This document shows, piece after piece, positions 27,770 to 35,668 of a stretch of 64,000 nucleotides of DNA. Source of the stretch: DATFVA01 sp963832355. GTDB lineage: Bacteria; Bacteroidota; Ignavibacteria; Ignavibacteriales; Ignavibacteriaceae. A program made the position numbers and the translations under genes. A model generated the notes under the pieces. That model made no database searches, was not told the DNA's origin, and worked only from the letters and a program-made list of their open reading frames with translations. Numbering within the stretch: position 1 is the first letter of the stretch; every line of letters starts with the position of its first letter. The DNA is taken from contig CAWHTX010000019.1 of the NCBI GenBank assembly GCA_963832355.1, positions 1-64,000 on the forward strand, given 5' to 3'.

Positions 27770-27814
27770 TGTCTTGAAGAATTTATGTAAAATCAGTTGA
27801 TTGGTATGGTATAA

Positions 27815-28837
27815 ATGAAAAGTAATGATATGAAACTTGCTCAATGGTGGGAACCTGCAGAGAAAAATAAATTATTATGTACCCTTTGTCCCCGCTACTG
27901 CAAAATCGGTGAGGGACAGGCGGGGTTCTGCTACATCAGGCAGAATGTAGGAGGAAAGCTTTATACAACAGGATATGGAAGACCTACCGGGTTTGCGATA
28001 GACCCCATAGAAAAGAAACCATTAAATCATTTTTATCCCGGTACCGGGGTACTAAGCTTCGGAACCGCAGGCTGTAATCTCGGCTGTAAATTCTGCCAGA
28101 ACTGGTCGATGAGTAAAGCAAAGCTTGACGACCTGAATGCCCTTACGGCTTCACCTGAGGATGTTGTTAATCTTGCGAAACAATATGGAGTTCCTTCAAT
28201 AGCCTATACCTATAACGACCCTACTATCTTCGGCGAGTATGTGATTGATATTTCCAAACTCGGAAGAGAAGAAGGAGTAAATTCGGTAATGGTGACAGCC
28301 GGCTATATCGATAAGGAAGCCCGTAAAGATGTATATAAATTTATAGATGCAGCCAATGTTGATCTTAAGGGATTTACAGAACGTTTTTATAATAAGCTCA
28401 CTTTTTCCAGCCTTAAAGATGTTCTTGATACTCTTGTCTGGCTTAAAAACGATACCGATATCTGGTTTGAAATAACAACATTGCTGATCCCCGGCGAGAA
28501 TGATTCCACTGAAGAAATACAGTCTGAGTGTGACTGGATCCTGAATAACCTGGGGGATTCCGTCCCGGTTCACTTCACTGCCTTTCATCCTGATTTCCGG
28601 ATGCGTGATAAGAACAGAACTCCTGAGGAAACATTAAGAAGGGCAAGAAAGACAGCAATAGAGACAGGATTAAAATTTGTTTATACCGGTAATGTACACG
28701 ATCCTGAAGGCCAGACTACCTTTTGTCCCTCCTGTCATCATTCGTTAATTAAGAGAGACTGGCATGACGTATCGAAGAATGTTCTTAAAGACGGCTCTTG
28801 CCCCAAATGCGGTTCAAAAATTCCTGGCCGCTTTTAA
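27815..28837 (+). CDS. amrS: AmmeMemoRadiSam-system radical SAM enzyme (AmrS-like)
   Basis: 340 residues. The radical SAM cluster motif is C-x3-C-x2-C in GCNLGCKFCQNW near 85-96. It is preceded by a Cys-rich N-terminus (CTLCPRYCKIGEGQAGFC) and followed by a C-terminal zinc-ribbon (CPSCHHS and CPKCGS). The N-terminal block and the NHFYPGTGVLSFGTAGC stretch are characteristic of AmrS/PflA-like enzymes of the AmmeMemoRadiSam group. Such genes usually sit beside MEMO and AMMECR1 genes; neither is in this window. The reaction is not firmly established for the family. The Met at 27830 is an alternative start. Confidence 0.85.
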   Translation: MKSNDMKLAQWWEPAEKNKLLCTLCPRYCKIGEGQAGFCYIRQNVGGKLYTTGYGRPTGFAIDPIEKKPLNHFYPGTGVLSFGTAGCNLGCKFCQNWSMSKAKLDDLNALTASPEDVVNLAKQYGVPSIAYTYNDPTIFGEYVIDISKLGREEGVNSVMVTAGYIDKEARKDVYKFIDAANVDLKGFTERFYNKLTFSSLKDVLDTLVWLKNDTDIWFEITTLLIPGENDSTEEIQSECDWILNNLGDSVPVHFTAFHPDFRMRDKNRTPEETLRRARKTAIETGLKFVYTGNVHDPEGQTTFCPSCHHSLIKRDWHDVSKNVLKDGSCPKCGSKIPGRF

Positions 28838-29023
28838 TATCTCTTGAAATGTTTGGAAGAATGCCGCACGAATATCCTGAATTATCTTCAGCCAAATGTC
28901 CAATGGCTGCACCCTTCAATTTTTCATCGAACACCAGAGATGTTCAACTATCGTAGAAATGAATTAATCCCGATTATATCTACCCCGTAGGTCGATGTTT
29001 TTAAATTCTCTGTTACTTTCACT

Positions 29024-29049
29024 AAATTTATTTTTTTGAAAATAAATTT
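29024..29049. repeat. Perfect inverted repeat in the leader of the SDR gene
   Basis: AAATTTATTTT and AAAATAAATTT (11 bp each, 4-base loop) end just before the AGGGA ribosome site of the SDR gene. It could be an operator or a leader hairpin. Confidence 0.35.
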
Positions 29050-29061
29050 CAGGGACATAAG

Positions 29062-29832
29062 ATGGACAGATTAAAAGACAAAATAGTTTTCATCACAGGA
29101 GCCAGTTCAGGAATCGGGAAAGCCTGTGCTGAAGCATTTGCAGCCGAAAAAGCTAACCTCATCCTTGCTGCAAGGCGTTTTGAAAAGCTTAAAGAGGATA
29201 CCGAAAAATTGGTTGATAAGTACGGTATAAAAACAAAAATAATAGAACTTGATGTGAGAAATTCTGAAGCAGTAAAGAAATCATTCGAAGATCTTGAAGA
29301 TAACTGGAAGAATGTAGATGTGCTGGTTAATAATGCAGGACTGGCACGTGGATTCGATAAGATTTTTGAGGGCAGCGTTACCAGCTGGGAAGAAATGATA
29401 GATACCAACGTGAAGGGGCTTCTTTTTGTAACCCGGAATGTTCTGCCCGGTATGATTGACAGAAATAAAGGACATATAATAAATATAGGTTCCACAGCAG
29501 GACACGAAGTATACCCCAACGGCAACGTTTACTGCGCTACCAAGTTTGCAGTTAATGCATTGACTAAAGGAATCAGGATGGACTGCCTCGAACATGGAAT
29601 AAAAGTGAGCACTGTTGATCCCGGCATGGTTGAGACGGAATTCAGCATTGTAAGATTCTCAGGAGATAAGGAGAGAGCAGATAAGGTTTATGAAGGATTG
29701 CAGCCTCTCTCCGCACAAGATATTGCCGATGCTGTTGTATACTGCGCCACCAGACCGTCACATGTTAATATCAATGAAATGATTTTGACTCCCTTAGCCC
29801 AGGCATCTTCCACCCAGGTTATAAGGAAATAA
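29062..29832 (+). CDS. Short-chain dehydrogenase/reductase (YdfG-like)
   Basis: 256 residues of a classical SDR: cofactor loop TGASSGIGKACAE at about 12-24, LVNNAGLARG near 90 and catalytic YCATK near 157-161 (Tyr and Lys). The DPGMVETEFS segment and length match the YdfG/serine 3-dehydrogenase group, which oxidises 3-hydroxy acids with NADP. The ARR after the second strand (AARRF) suggests NADP preference. Ribosome site AGGGA precedes the ATG. True substrate unknown. Confidence 0.85.
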   Translation: MDRLKDKIVFITGASSGIGKACAEAFAAEKANLILAARRFEKLKEDTEKLVDKYGIKTKIIELDVRNSEAVKKSFEDLEDNWKNVDVLVNNAGLARGFDKIFEGSVTSWEEMIDTNVKGLLFVTRNVLPGMIDRNKGHIINIGSTAGHEVYPNGNVYCATKFAVNALTKGIRMDCLEHGIKVSTVDPGMVETEFSIVRFSGDKERADKVYEGLQPLSAQDIADAVVYCATRPSHVNINEMILTPLAQASSTQVIRK

Positions 29833-29859
29833 AAAAAGACCGCTTTACAAAGCGGTCTT
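29831..29859 (-). terminator. Terminator between SDR and tsaC-like genes
   Basis: AAGACCGCTTT (29836-29846) pairs perfectly with AAAGCGGTCTT (29849-29859). The A-tract from 29831 gives a U-run on the minus strand, so it mainly ends the tsaC-like transcript but may serve both convergent genes. Confidence 0.8.
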
Positions 29860-29929
29860 AAATCTAAACTGAAGTTCTCTCCCATCGACTGTTTTCAGTG
29901 GTCAGGGATACCAACAAGGAATCGGAGTA

Positions 29930-30544
29930 TTAATAAACAAAAAGACTTACATCTCCTGCCCCTTCTCTGAGAACTTCCGGTTCTTCATCGCTCAGATCAA
30001 CCACCGTTGAAGGTTCGCCCATAAGGGGACCCATTGATAACATCAGATCCACCTGTGAATTAAATATATTTTTAATCTCAAACGGATCAAAAATTACTTC
30101 ACCTTTCCTGTTGGTTGTACTGGTGCTTATTATTGGATTACCGAGTTCCTCAACCAGTTTCATAGTAATATTGTTATTCGGCACCCTGATTCCCACGGTT
30201 TTCCTTTTGCTCCAGAGTTTCTTGGGTACCAGCTTGGCCGCGGGAAGAATGAAAGTATACGGCCCCGGCAGCAGATGTTTCATTGTTCGGTAAGCATAAT
30301 CAGATACCCGGGCATATTTAGAGATGTCTTTTAAATCGGAGCATACAAAACTCAGCAGCTTGGTGCCGCCGTCATTTTTTATGCTGAAGATCCTTTCAAG
30401 TGCTTCTTTATTAAAAATATCACAGCCTATTCCGTAAACCGTATCGGTAGGATATATAATTACTCCCCCTTCTTTCAGAACCGAAACCGCCTTGTTTATG
30501 TAGCGTAACTGGGGAGTTTCGGGGTGTAATTCATAATATTCCAT
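29930..30544 (-). CDS. tsaC: L-threonylcarbamoyladenylate synthase (Sua5/YciO/YrdC family)
   Basis: 204 residues forming one YrdC domain: GGVIIYPTDTVYGIGCD near 30, the LLPGPYTFILPA segment near 92, RVPNN near 119 and PIISTSTTNRKGEV. Members make threonylcarbamoyl-AMP for the t6A tRNA modification. Length fits the short TsaC/YciO form without a Sua5 C-terminal domain, and YciO (role less certain) is the main alternative. CTCCTTTTCTC upstream on the plus strand corresponds to an AGGAG ribosome site. Confidence 0.85.
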   Translation of the reverse strand: MEYYELHPETPQLRYINKAVSVLKEGGVIIYPTDTVYGIGCDIFNKEALERIFSIKNDGGTKLLSFVCSDLKDISKYARVSDYAYRTMKHLLPGPYTFILPAAKLVPKKLWSKRKTVGIRVPNNNITMKLVEELGNPIISTSTTNRKGEVIFDPFEIKNIFNSQVDLMLSMGPLMGEPSTVVDLSDEEPEVLREGAGDVSLFVY

Positions 30545-30645
30545 ATAGTTCTCCTTTTCTCAAAAAAGGTTTTTTTAAGTGAATATTGAGGTATGCACGC
30601 AATTAAAGGTATTGTTCATGTACAGATTTTTATTGGATTTATATT

Positions 30646-30675
30646 CAAAAATAACAGGTAATTTCACTTTGTCAA
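30646..30675 (-). promoter_or_regulatory. Candidate promoter of the tsaC-like gene
   Basis: On the minus strand TTGACA (30675-30670) is followed by TATTTTTG (30653-30646), giving TTG-N19-TAnnTTTG, the pattern of Bacteroidota housekeeping promoters. It is about 100 bases from the ATG. Confidence 0.4.
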
Positions 30676-30697
30676 CTTAAATCCGACTGAATATTAA
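30669..30697 (+). promoter_or_regulatory. Candidate promoter of rpmB
   Basis: TTGTCA (30669-30674), 17-base spacer, TATTAA (30692-30697). Its -35 box occupies the same bases as the divergent tsaC-side -35. Confidence 0.4.
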
Positions 30698-30806
30698 AGA
30701 TTTAACATGTATGAAATTTTTTGCATCGGAGTATATTTTTTAACTAATATTTTTTTATATTTAACGTTCTAATTTAAAAATACTGAAAGTTCTCAGGAGA
30801 GATATT

Positions 30807-31046
30807 ATGTCAAGAAGATGTCAGGTTACAGGCATTGGACCAATTTCGGGAAATAATGTATCACATGCTCATAACAGATCAAGAAGAAGATTCCTGCCTA
30901 ACCTCCAGAAAAAGAAGATCTGGGTTCAGGAATTAAACCGGTTTGTAACCTTAAAATTAAGTGCCAAAGCTATTAAAAATATCTCTAAGAACGGAACATC
31001 TGAAATTGCGAAAATGATCCGTGAAAAGCAGATAAAAGTACACTAG
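30807..31046 (+). CDS. rpmB: 50S ribosomal protein L28
   Basis: 79 residues, with the L28 pattern SRRCQVTGIGPISGNNVSHA, the basic block NRSRRRFLPNLQKKKIWV and the ending LSAKAIKNISKNG. Ribosome site AGGAGA lies seven bases upstream of the ATG. It is a single gene between a divergent promoter region and a strong bidirectional terminator. No zinc-binding Cys set is seen (only one Cys), so this is the zinc-free form. Confidence 0.96.
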   Translation: MSRRCQVTGIGPISGNNVSHAHNRSRRRFLPNLQKKKIWVQELNRFVTLKLSAKAIKNISKNGTSEIAKMIREKQIKVH

Positions 31047-31070
31047 TTCTTACTCCACCCCATTTAAAAC

Positions 31071-31099
31071 AAAAAAGGAAAGCTCAGCTTTCCTTTTTT
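31071..31099. terminator. Strong bidirectional terminator between rpmB and rplI
   Basis: GGAAAGC-TCA-GCTTTCC with six A before and six T after. The symmetry supplies a U-run on either strand, fitting the convergent genes. Confidence 0.92.
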
Positions 31100-31120
31100 G
31101 ATTAATACCCACCTGGTTTA

Positions 31121-31564
31121 TTACTCTCGTACTACCCAGACTTTAATCTTTGCATTCACACTTGCATGCAGCTTTACAGTGATACTGTATATTCCAAGGG
31201 ATTTAATTGTCTCATCAATTTCAATTTTACGTTTATCTATATCATAGCCCTTTTCCTTAAGAGCATCGCTTATCATCTGGGAAGTTACTGAACCGAATAT
31301 CTTATCTTCTTCACCAACCTGCACAGGAATTGTAACTGAAACTTTTTCAAGATCAGAGGCTAAGGTTTCTGCAGCATGGATTTCCTGTTCTTTCTTCTTC
31401 GCAAAGTTCTTCTTTTCCTCTTCAAGGGAGCGGATATTACCTTTAATGGCAGCGTAGGCTATTTTCCGAGGAAGCAGATAATTCCTGGCGAAACCGTCTT
31501 TTACGTCTACAACATCCCCTATCTGGCCAAGTGATTCAAAATTCTCTCTTAGAATTACTTTCAT
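31121..31564 (-). CDS. rplI: 50S ribosomal protein L9
   Basis: 147 residues: MKVILRENFESLGQIGDVVD followed by GFARNYLLPRKIA, the long central helix rich in Lys and Glu, and the C-terminal domain with VGEEDKIFGSVTSQMI. It is the last gene of the rpsF-ssb-rpsR-rplI unit, 19 bases after rpsR, and ends at the bidirectional terminator. Confidence 0.96.
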   Translation of the reverse strand: MKVILRENFESLGQIGDVVDVKDGFARNYLLPRKIAYAAIKGNIRSLEEEKKNFAKKKEQEIHAAETLASDLEKVSVTIPVQVGEEDKIFGSVTSQMISDALKEKGYDIDKRKIEIDETIKSLGIYSITVKLHASVNAKIKVWVVRE

Positions 31565-31583
31565 TTCTTCTCCTAATCTGGTT

Positions 31584-31814
31584 CTATTTTACAGTGTCAG
31601 CCACATATGGCAGCAAAGCCATGTGTCTTGCTCTTTTGATTGCAAGAGCTAATTCTCTCTGATAACCGGAACTCGTCCCGGTAATTCTTTTAGGGATTAT
31701 TTTACCCTGCTCGGTCACATATCTCTGAAGAAGTTTTACATCTTTGTAATCGATATACTTAACATTGTTCTGGGTAAACCTGCAGACTTTTTTAGTTCTT
31801 ATTTCCTTTTTCAT
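31584..31814 (-). CDS. rpsR: 30S ribosomal protein S18
   Basis: 76 residues with KVCRFTQNNVKYIDYKDVKL, LLQRYVTEQGKIIPKRITG and the terminal ALAIKRARHMALLPYVAD. S18 binds the platform of the small subunit with S6, whose gene lies two genes upstream in the same unit. Confidence 0.96.
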   Translation of the reverse strand: MKKEIRTKKVCRFTQNNVKYIDYKDVKLLQRYVTEQGKIIPKRITGTSSGYQRELALAIKRARHMALLPYVADTVK

Positions 31815-31827
31815 TATCTACCTTATT

Positions 31828-32313
31828 TTACTTTATAAGATCTGATTCTTCACTTGATAAAAATTTATCGAAAGAGTCTTCCGTGTAATCAACACTACTA
31901 TGCTCATGATTATCATCAGGATAAGATGAATCCTCATCATCTCCTGTTCCATTATCATTCAGTTTTCCACGTTTGTTAAGGAACTGGATTCTTCTGGCTT
32001 TTATTTCAACAATACTTCTGTTATGACCGTCTTCGGATTTCCAGGTCCTGCTCTGAAGCTCTCCGTCTATGAGTACAGCTGAACCTTTTTTCAGTCTGTC
32101 GCGGCAGCTTTCAGCCAATTTATTCCATGCTACAATACCAACATAACATACATCCTCCTGCCACTGGTTTGAACTGTCCTTATATTTCCTATTGGAAGCA
32201 ATAGAAAAATTAACGACAGGAGTATTATTAGTTGTCTGCCGAAAGATAGGATCCTTTGTTAAATTACCGGCGACAATAACGTAGTTAATTTCAGGCATCT
32301 TCAATTCAGCCAT
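31828..32313 (-). CDS. ssb: Single-stranded DNA-binding protein
   Basis: 161 residues. The OB fold is clear: INYVIVAGNLTKDPIFRQ, VVNFSIASNRKY, FVGIVAW-like segment (VCYVGIVAWNKLAESCRDRL), KGSAVLIDGELQSRTWK. An acidic linker follows. The C-terminus ends SSEESDLIK rather than the usual acidic tip finishing in Pro-Phe that recruits partner proteins. Placement between rpsF and rpsR is the standard arrangement, so this is the main housekeeping copy by context, which makes the altered tip notable. Confidence 0.93.
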   Translation of the reverse strand: MAELKMPEINYVIVAGNLTKDPIFRQTTNNTPVVNFSIASNRKYKDSSNQWQEDVCYVGIVAWNKLAESCRDRLKKGSAVLIDGELQSRTWKSEDGHNRSIVEIKARRIQFLNKRGKLNDNGTGDDEDSSYPDDNHEHSSVDYTEDSFDKFLSSEESDLIK

Positions 32314-32356
32314 GGTTTTCCTCCATACTTTATCAATACATTAGTTAATTAGTGAT

Positions 32357-32767
32357 TCATTGCTCTTTTGAAACATCTTTTTCGGTAACGTTCTCCTGAT
32401 CCTTGCCTTTTTCAGGTTCAGGTTCACTTTCTGACTGAGAATCGCTCCTTTTCTTCTCCAGATATTCCACGGCATCTTTATCAAGGGATATGGTAAGATA
32501 CCTTAAGATGTGCTCATCCAGAGTGTAATTTCTTTCCAGTTTGGAAATAATATTGGTAGGGGCGTCAAACCTGAAGATAGCATAGTAGCCTATCTTGCTC
32601 TTATTGATCATGTATGCTAATCTTTTCCTTCCCCAGTTCTCAATATCCCTTATATTTCCACCATTATTTGTTATGAAATCTTTAATGCGGGTTATAATGC
32701 TTTCGATTTGTTCATCATCGAGGGCAGCGTTGATAATAACAGCACTTTCATACGAATTCGTCTTCAT
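32357..32767 (-). CDS. rpsF: 30S ribosomal protein S6
   Basis: 136 residues: YESAVIINAALDDEQIESII, the WGRKRLAYMINKSKIGYYAI strand pair and LERNYTLDEHILRYLTI. A charged tail of about 30 residues (rich in Glu, Lys, Ser) follows. First gene of the rpsF-ssb-rpsR-rplI unit. The leader contains a hairpin region and an AGGGAGG sequence about eleven bases before the ATG. Confidence 0.95.
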   Translation of the reverse strand: MKTNSYESAVIINAALDDEQIESIITRIKDFITNNGGNIRDIENWGRKRLAYMINKSKIGYYAIFRFDAPTNIISKLERNYTLDEHILRYLTISLDKDAVEYLEKKRSDSQSESEPEPEKGKDQENVTEKDVSKEQ

Positions 32768-32781
32768 CCGGATTTCTACCT

Positions 32782-32823
32782 CCCTATGGACTTTTGGCCC
32801 TCATTCTAAGATGAGAGCAGGGT
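32782..32823 (-). promoter_or_regulatory. Structured leader of rpsF
   Basis: On the minus strand CTCAT/ATGAG forms a small hairpin (32800-32815), and CCCT (32822-32819) can pair with the AGGG (32785-32782) of the ribosome site, closing a larger stem. It could be an S6:S18-type autoregulatory leader. Confidence 0.3.
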
Positions 32824-32855
32824 TATACATATTTTTAATTACTGTGCCTGATAAT

Positions 32856-35039
32856 TTATTTAATTAGAGGCGCAATTACAAGTGCAACTACGGCCATTAA
32901 TTTCAACAAAATATTCAGGGAAGGGCCTGAAGTATCCTTAAAAGGATCGCCTACTGTGTCGCCGACAACAGCTGCTTTGTGAGGATCTGAACCTTTATAA
33001 TACTTCTGACCGTTAACCTCGATCCCTTCTTCAAACATCTTCTTGGCATTATCCCAGGCGCCTCCGGCATTCGACTGAAATACTGCCATCAGAACTCCCG
33101 TTACAGTTACGCCGGCAAGCAGACCGCCGAGCATTTCAGCACCGCCTGCGAACCCGATGAAAACAGGGGCTGCTACGGCCAGAAGTCCGGGTATTACCAT
33201 TTCTTTTATAGCTGCCTTAGTGGAAATTTCCACACATTTTCCATATTCTGCTGCACCATCAGCTTTGTCGAATGTTAGTTTATCCTCATTATTCCAGTCG
33301 GAGAAATCTTTGCCCTGGTTTTTCTGCATAACCCTCAGAGCATTGGTAAGTGCAGGAATTGATCTGAACTGGCGTCTGACTTCCTCAATCATCGACATCG
33401 CGGCTCTTCCCACAGCTTTCATTGCAAGTGCTGAAAATAGAAACGGAAGCATACCGCCAAGGAATAATCCCGCCATAACATTAGCTTTGGAAATATCAAT
33501 TGCTCTAATATCAGCAGCAGTCATAAATGCACCGAACAAAGCCAGTGCTGTCAGGGCGGCAGATCCGATTGCAAAACCCTTGCCTATGGCGGCTGTGGTG
33601 TTTCCTACAGCATCAAGTTTGTCTGTTCTCTGTCTTACTTCCTTCGGAAGGTCCGACATCTCAGCTATACCACCGGCATTATCTGATATAGGACCATAAG
33701 CATCAACTGCGAGCTGAATACCGGTATTTGAGAGCATACCTACTGCAGCTATCGCGATGCCATAAAGTCCGCCGAAGTAAAAGGCACCCATTATCGCAAT
33801 AGCAATTATGATTATCGGGATAGCTGTCGAGATCATTCCGTTCCCGATTCCGGCAATGATGTTGGTTGCAGTGCCGGTAAGCGACTGCCTTACGATGCCC
33901 ATTACCGGGCCTTTACCCGTTCCCGTATAATATTCTGTAATAACTCCTATCATTACTCCGGCTACAAGACCAATAACCGTAGCCCAGAAAATTCCTGTAG
34001 AAGTAATAGTGTAAGTTATTCCGTAAAGAGGGTCTTCATGAGTCCAGCTTTCAGGAAGCATCCATTTTATTATGAAATAAAGTGCTGCTATCATCACAAT
34101 CGACGAGCCGAACTCGCCATTGTTAAGAGCCTTCTGAGGGTTGCCTCCTTCTCTAACTTTCACAAAGAAAGTACCCATAATCGACATTATGATTCCGACG
34201 CCTGCAATAACAAGCGGAAGGAGAACCGCACCGAGGCCGTTAAACTTTCCTGCAAATTCGGGATAAGCAATAAATTCAGCACCAAGAACCATTGTTCCCA
34301 CGATGGAACCAACATATGATTCAAACAGGTCAGCACCCATTCCGGCAACGTCGCCTACATTATCACCAACGTTATCAGCTATGGTTGCAGGGTTCAGAGG
34401 ATGGTCTTCAGGAATTCCTGCTTCCACCTTACCAACCAGGTCAGCCCCGACGTCAGCAGCTTTGGTATAAATACCTCCGCCGACACGTGCAAAAAGTGCT
34501 ATTGAAGAAGCACCAAATGAAAATCCTGTTATCACTGTTATTACCCGCGGCAATCCATCCTGTCCAAATCCGAACAAATTACCGTAAATTAAAAAGAGGG
34601 TACCAAGTCCGAGAACGCCTAATCCAACCACACCGAGTCCCATAACCGAACCGCCTGCAAAAGCGATCTCAAGGGCTTTCCCCAGACTGGTTCTTGCAGC
34701 ATTTGTAGTTCTTACATTAGCCTTGGTGGCAACTCTCATTCCTATGAAACCTGCAAGAGCAGAGCAGAGCGCACCAACGAGGAAGGAAACTGCTATCAGG
34801 GGTGACGACTCTACCGGATCAGCAGAAACACCCAGTAATATTGCTACGCAAATAACAAATATTATTAAAACCTTATATTCAGATTTAAGGAATGCCATTG
34901 CACCTTCTGCAATGTGACCCGAAATCTTTATCATTTTATCGGTACCGGGATCCTGTTTTTTTACCCAGGATGATTTCCAGTAAGTATAAATAAGACCAAG
35001 GACACCGAAAAAGGGTATGATGAGGATGAGATTATCCAT
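32856..35039 (-). CDS. hppA: Membrane-bound ion-translocating pyrophosphatase (K+-dependent type)
   Basis: 727 residues with about sixteen membrane helices. The substrate-binding DVGADLVGKVEAGIPED block is near 191-207, NVGDNVGDVAGMGAD near 220, and GDPFKDTSGPSLN near 696. Hydrolysis of pyrophosphate drives H+ or Na+ across the inner membrane. The segment GNTTAAIGKG near 480 has Ala where K+-independent enzymes carry Lys, indicating the K+-dependent subclass. I cannot decide H+ versus Na+ from sequence alone. It follows pth by eight bases, placing it in the prs-rplY-pth unit. Confidence 0.93.
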   Translation of the reverse strand: MDNLILIIPFFGVLGLIYTYWKSSWVKKQDPGTDKMIKISGHIAEGAMAFLKSEYKVLIIFVICVAILLGVSADPVESSPLIAVSFLVGALCSALAGFIGMRVATKANVRTTNAARTSLGKALEIAFAGGSVMGLGVVGLGVLGLGTLFLIYGNLFGFGQDGLPRVITVITGFSFGASSIALFARVGGGIYTKAADVGADLVGKVEAGIPEDHPLNPATIADNVGDNVGDVAGMGADLFESYVGSIVGTMVLGAEFIAYPEFAGKFNGLGAVLLPLVIAGVGIIMSIMGTFFVKVREGGNPQKALNNGEFGSSIVMIAALYFIIKWMLPESWTHEDPLYGITYTITSTGIFWATVIGLVAGVMIGVITEYYTGTGKGPVMGIVRQSLTGTATNIIAGIGNGMISTAIPIIIIAIAIMGAFYFGGLYGIAIAAVGMLSNTGIQLAVDAYGPISDNAGGIAEMSDLPKEVRQRTDKLDAVGNTTAAIGKGFAIGSAALTALALFGAFMTAADIRAIDISKANVMAGLFLGGMLPFLFSALAMKAVGRAAMSMIEEVRRQFRSIPALTNALRVMQKNQGKDFSDWNNEDKLTFDKADGAAEYGKCVEISTKAAIKEMVIPGLLAVAAPVFIGFAGGAEMLGGLLAGVTVTGVLMAVFQSNAGGAWDNAKKMFEEGIEVNGQKYYKGSDPHKAAVVGDTVGDPFKDTSGPSLNILLKLMAVVALVIAPLIK

Positions 35040-35047
35040 GATTTCTC

Positions 35048-35653
35048 CTAAGTGCTCTTTTGATTATTTTCAGAATTATTGTCGGGATCAGATATCCTGC
35101 TGTTAGCGTCTAATAATTTGCTTATGCCCCCCGTAATAAACTCAAAGACAAGTGTTTTAACCGTATCAAATCTTTCTTCCAGTGCTTTCATTTCCTCAAT
35201 ACTGAAGTCAGACAGTACATAATCGGCCATTTCACCCCTTTCAAAATCATTTCCCACGCCTATTCTTATTCTTGGAAACTCATCCGACATCAGGTGATAA
35301 ATTAATGAATTAAGTCCGTTATGTCCTCCGTCTCCGCCTCTGGCCCTTACACGGATGTCTGAATGCTTAAGATTTACGTCATCATGAATAACGAGCATAT
35401 CTTTTACATCCAGGTTATATTTTTCTAAAATCTGGCTGGCAGCCAGTCCGCTGTTGTTAACGTAAGTAGTGGGTTTAATCAGCTGATATTCGTTCCCTTC
35501 AATACTTCCGGAAGCAGAGTAGTAATCTCCTCTGGCTGCCGTAAAGGAAATAGAATTTAATGAAGCCAGATGATCCAAAATAATAAACCCAACATTATGC
35601 CTGTTGTTTTTGTATTTGCTTCCGGGATTGCCTATGCCTAATATCAGCCGCAA
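35048..35653 (-). CDS. pth: Peptidyl-tRNA hydrolase
   Basis: 201 residues: LILGIGNPGSKYKNNRHNVG with catalytic His near 20, the KPTTYVNNSG segment near 59, and MLVIHDDVNLKHSDIRVRA with the catalytic Asp near 92, then GGDGGHNGLNS. It releases peptidyl groups from tRNA in the cytoplasm. It stands fifteen bases behind rplY, the usual partner. A tail of about 20 polar residues extends beyond the core. Confidence 0.95.
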   Translation of the reverse strand: MRLILGIGNPGSKYKNNRHNVGFIILDHLASLNSISFTAARGDYYSASGSIEGNEYQLIKPTTYVNNSGLAASQILEKYNLDVKDMLVIHDDVNLKHSDIRVRARGGDGGHNGLNSLIYHLMSDEFPRIRIGVGNDFERGEMADYVLSDFSIEEMKALEERFDTVKTLVFEFITGGISKLLDANSRISDPDNNSENNQKST

Positions 35654-35668
35654 TTTAAGCTAATCTGC

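Noticed and set aside
28838..29023. Possible RNA gene or gene remnant between amrS and the SDR gene
   Set aside because: Only a 6-bp hairpin (CAGCCA/TGGCTG at 28889-28909) was found; no tRNA-like fold or coding pattern.
33157..33699. 180-codon open frame antisense to hppA
   Set aside because: Ala/Ser/Pro-rich shadow of a conserved membrane pyrophosphatase.
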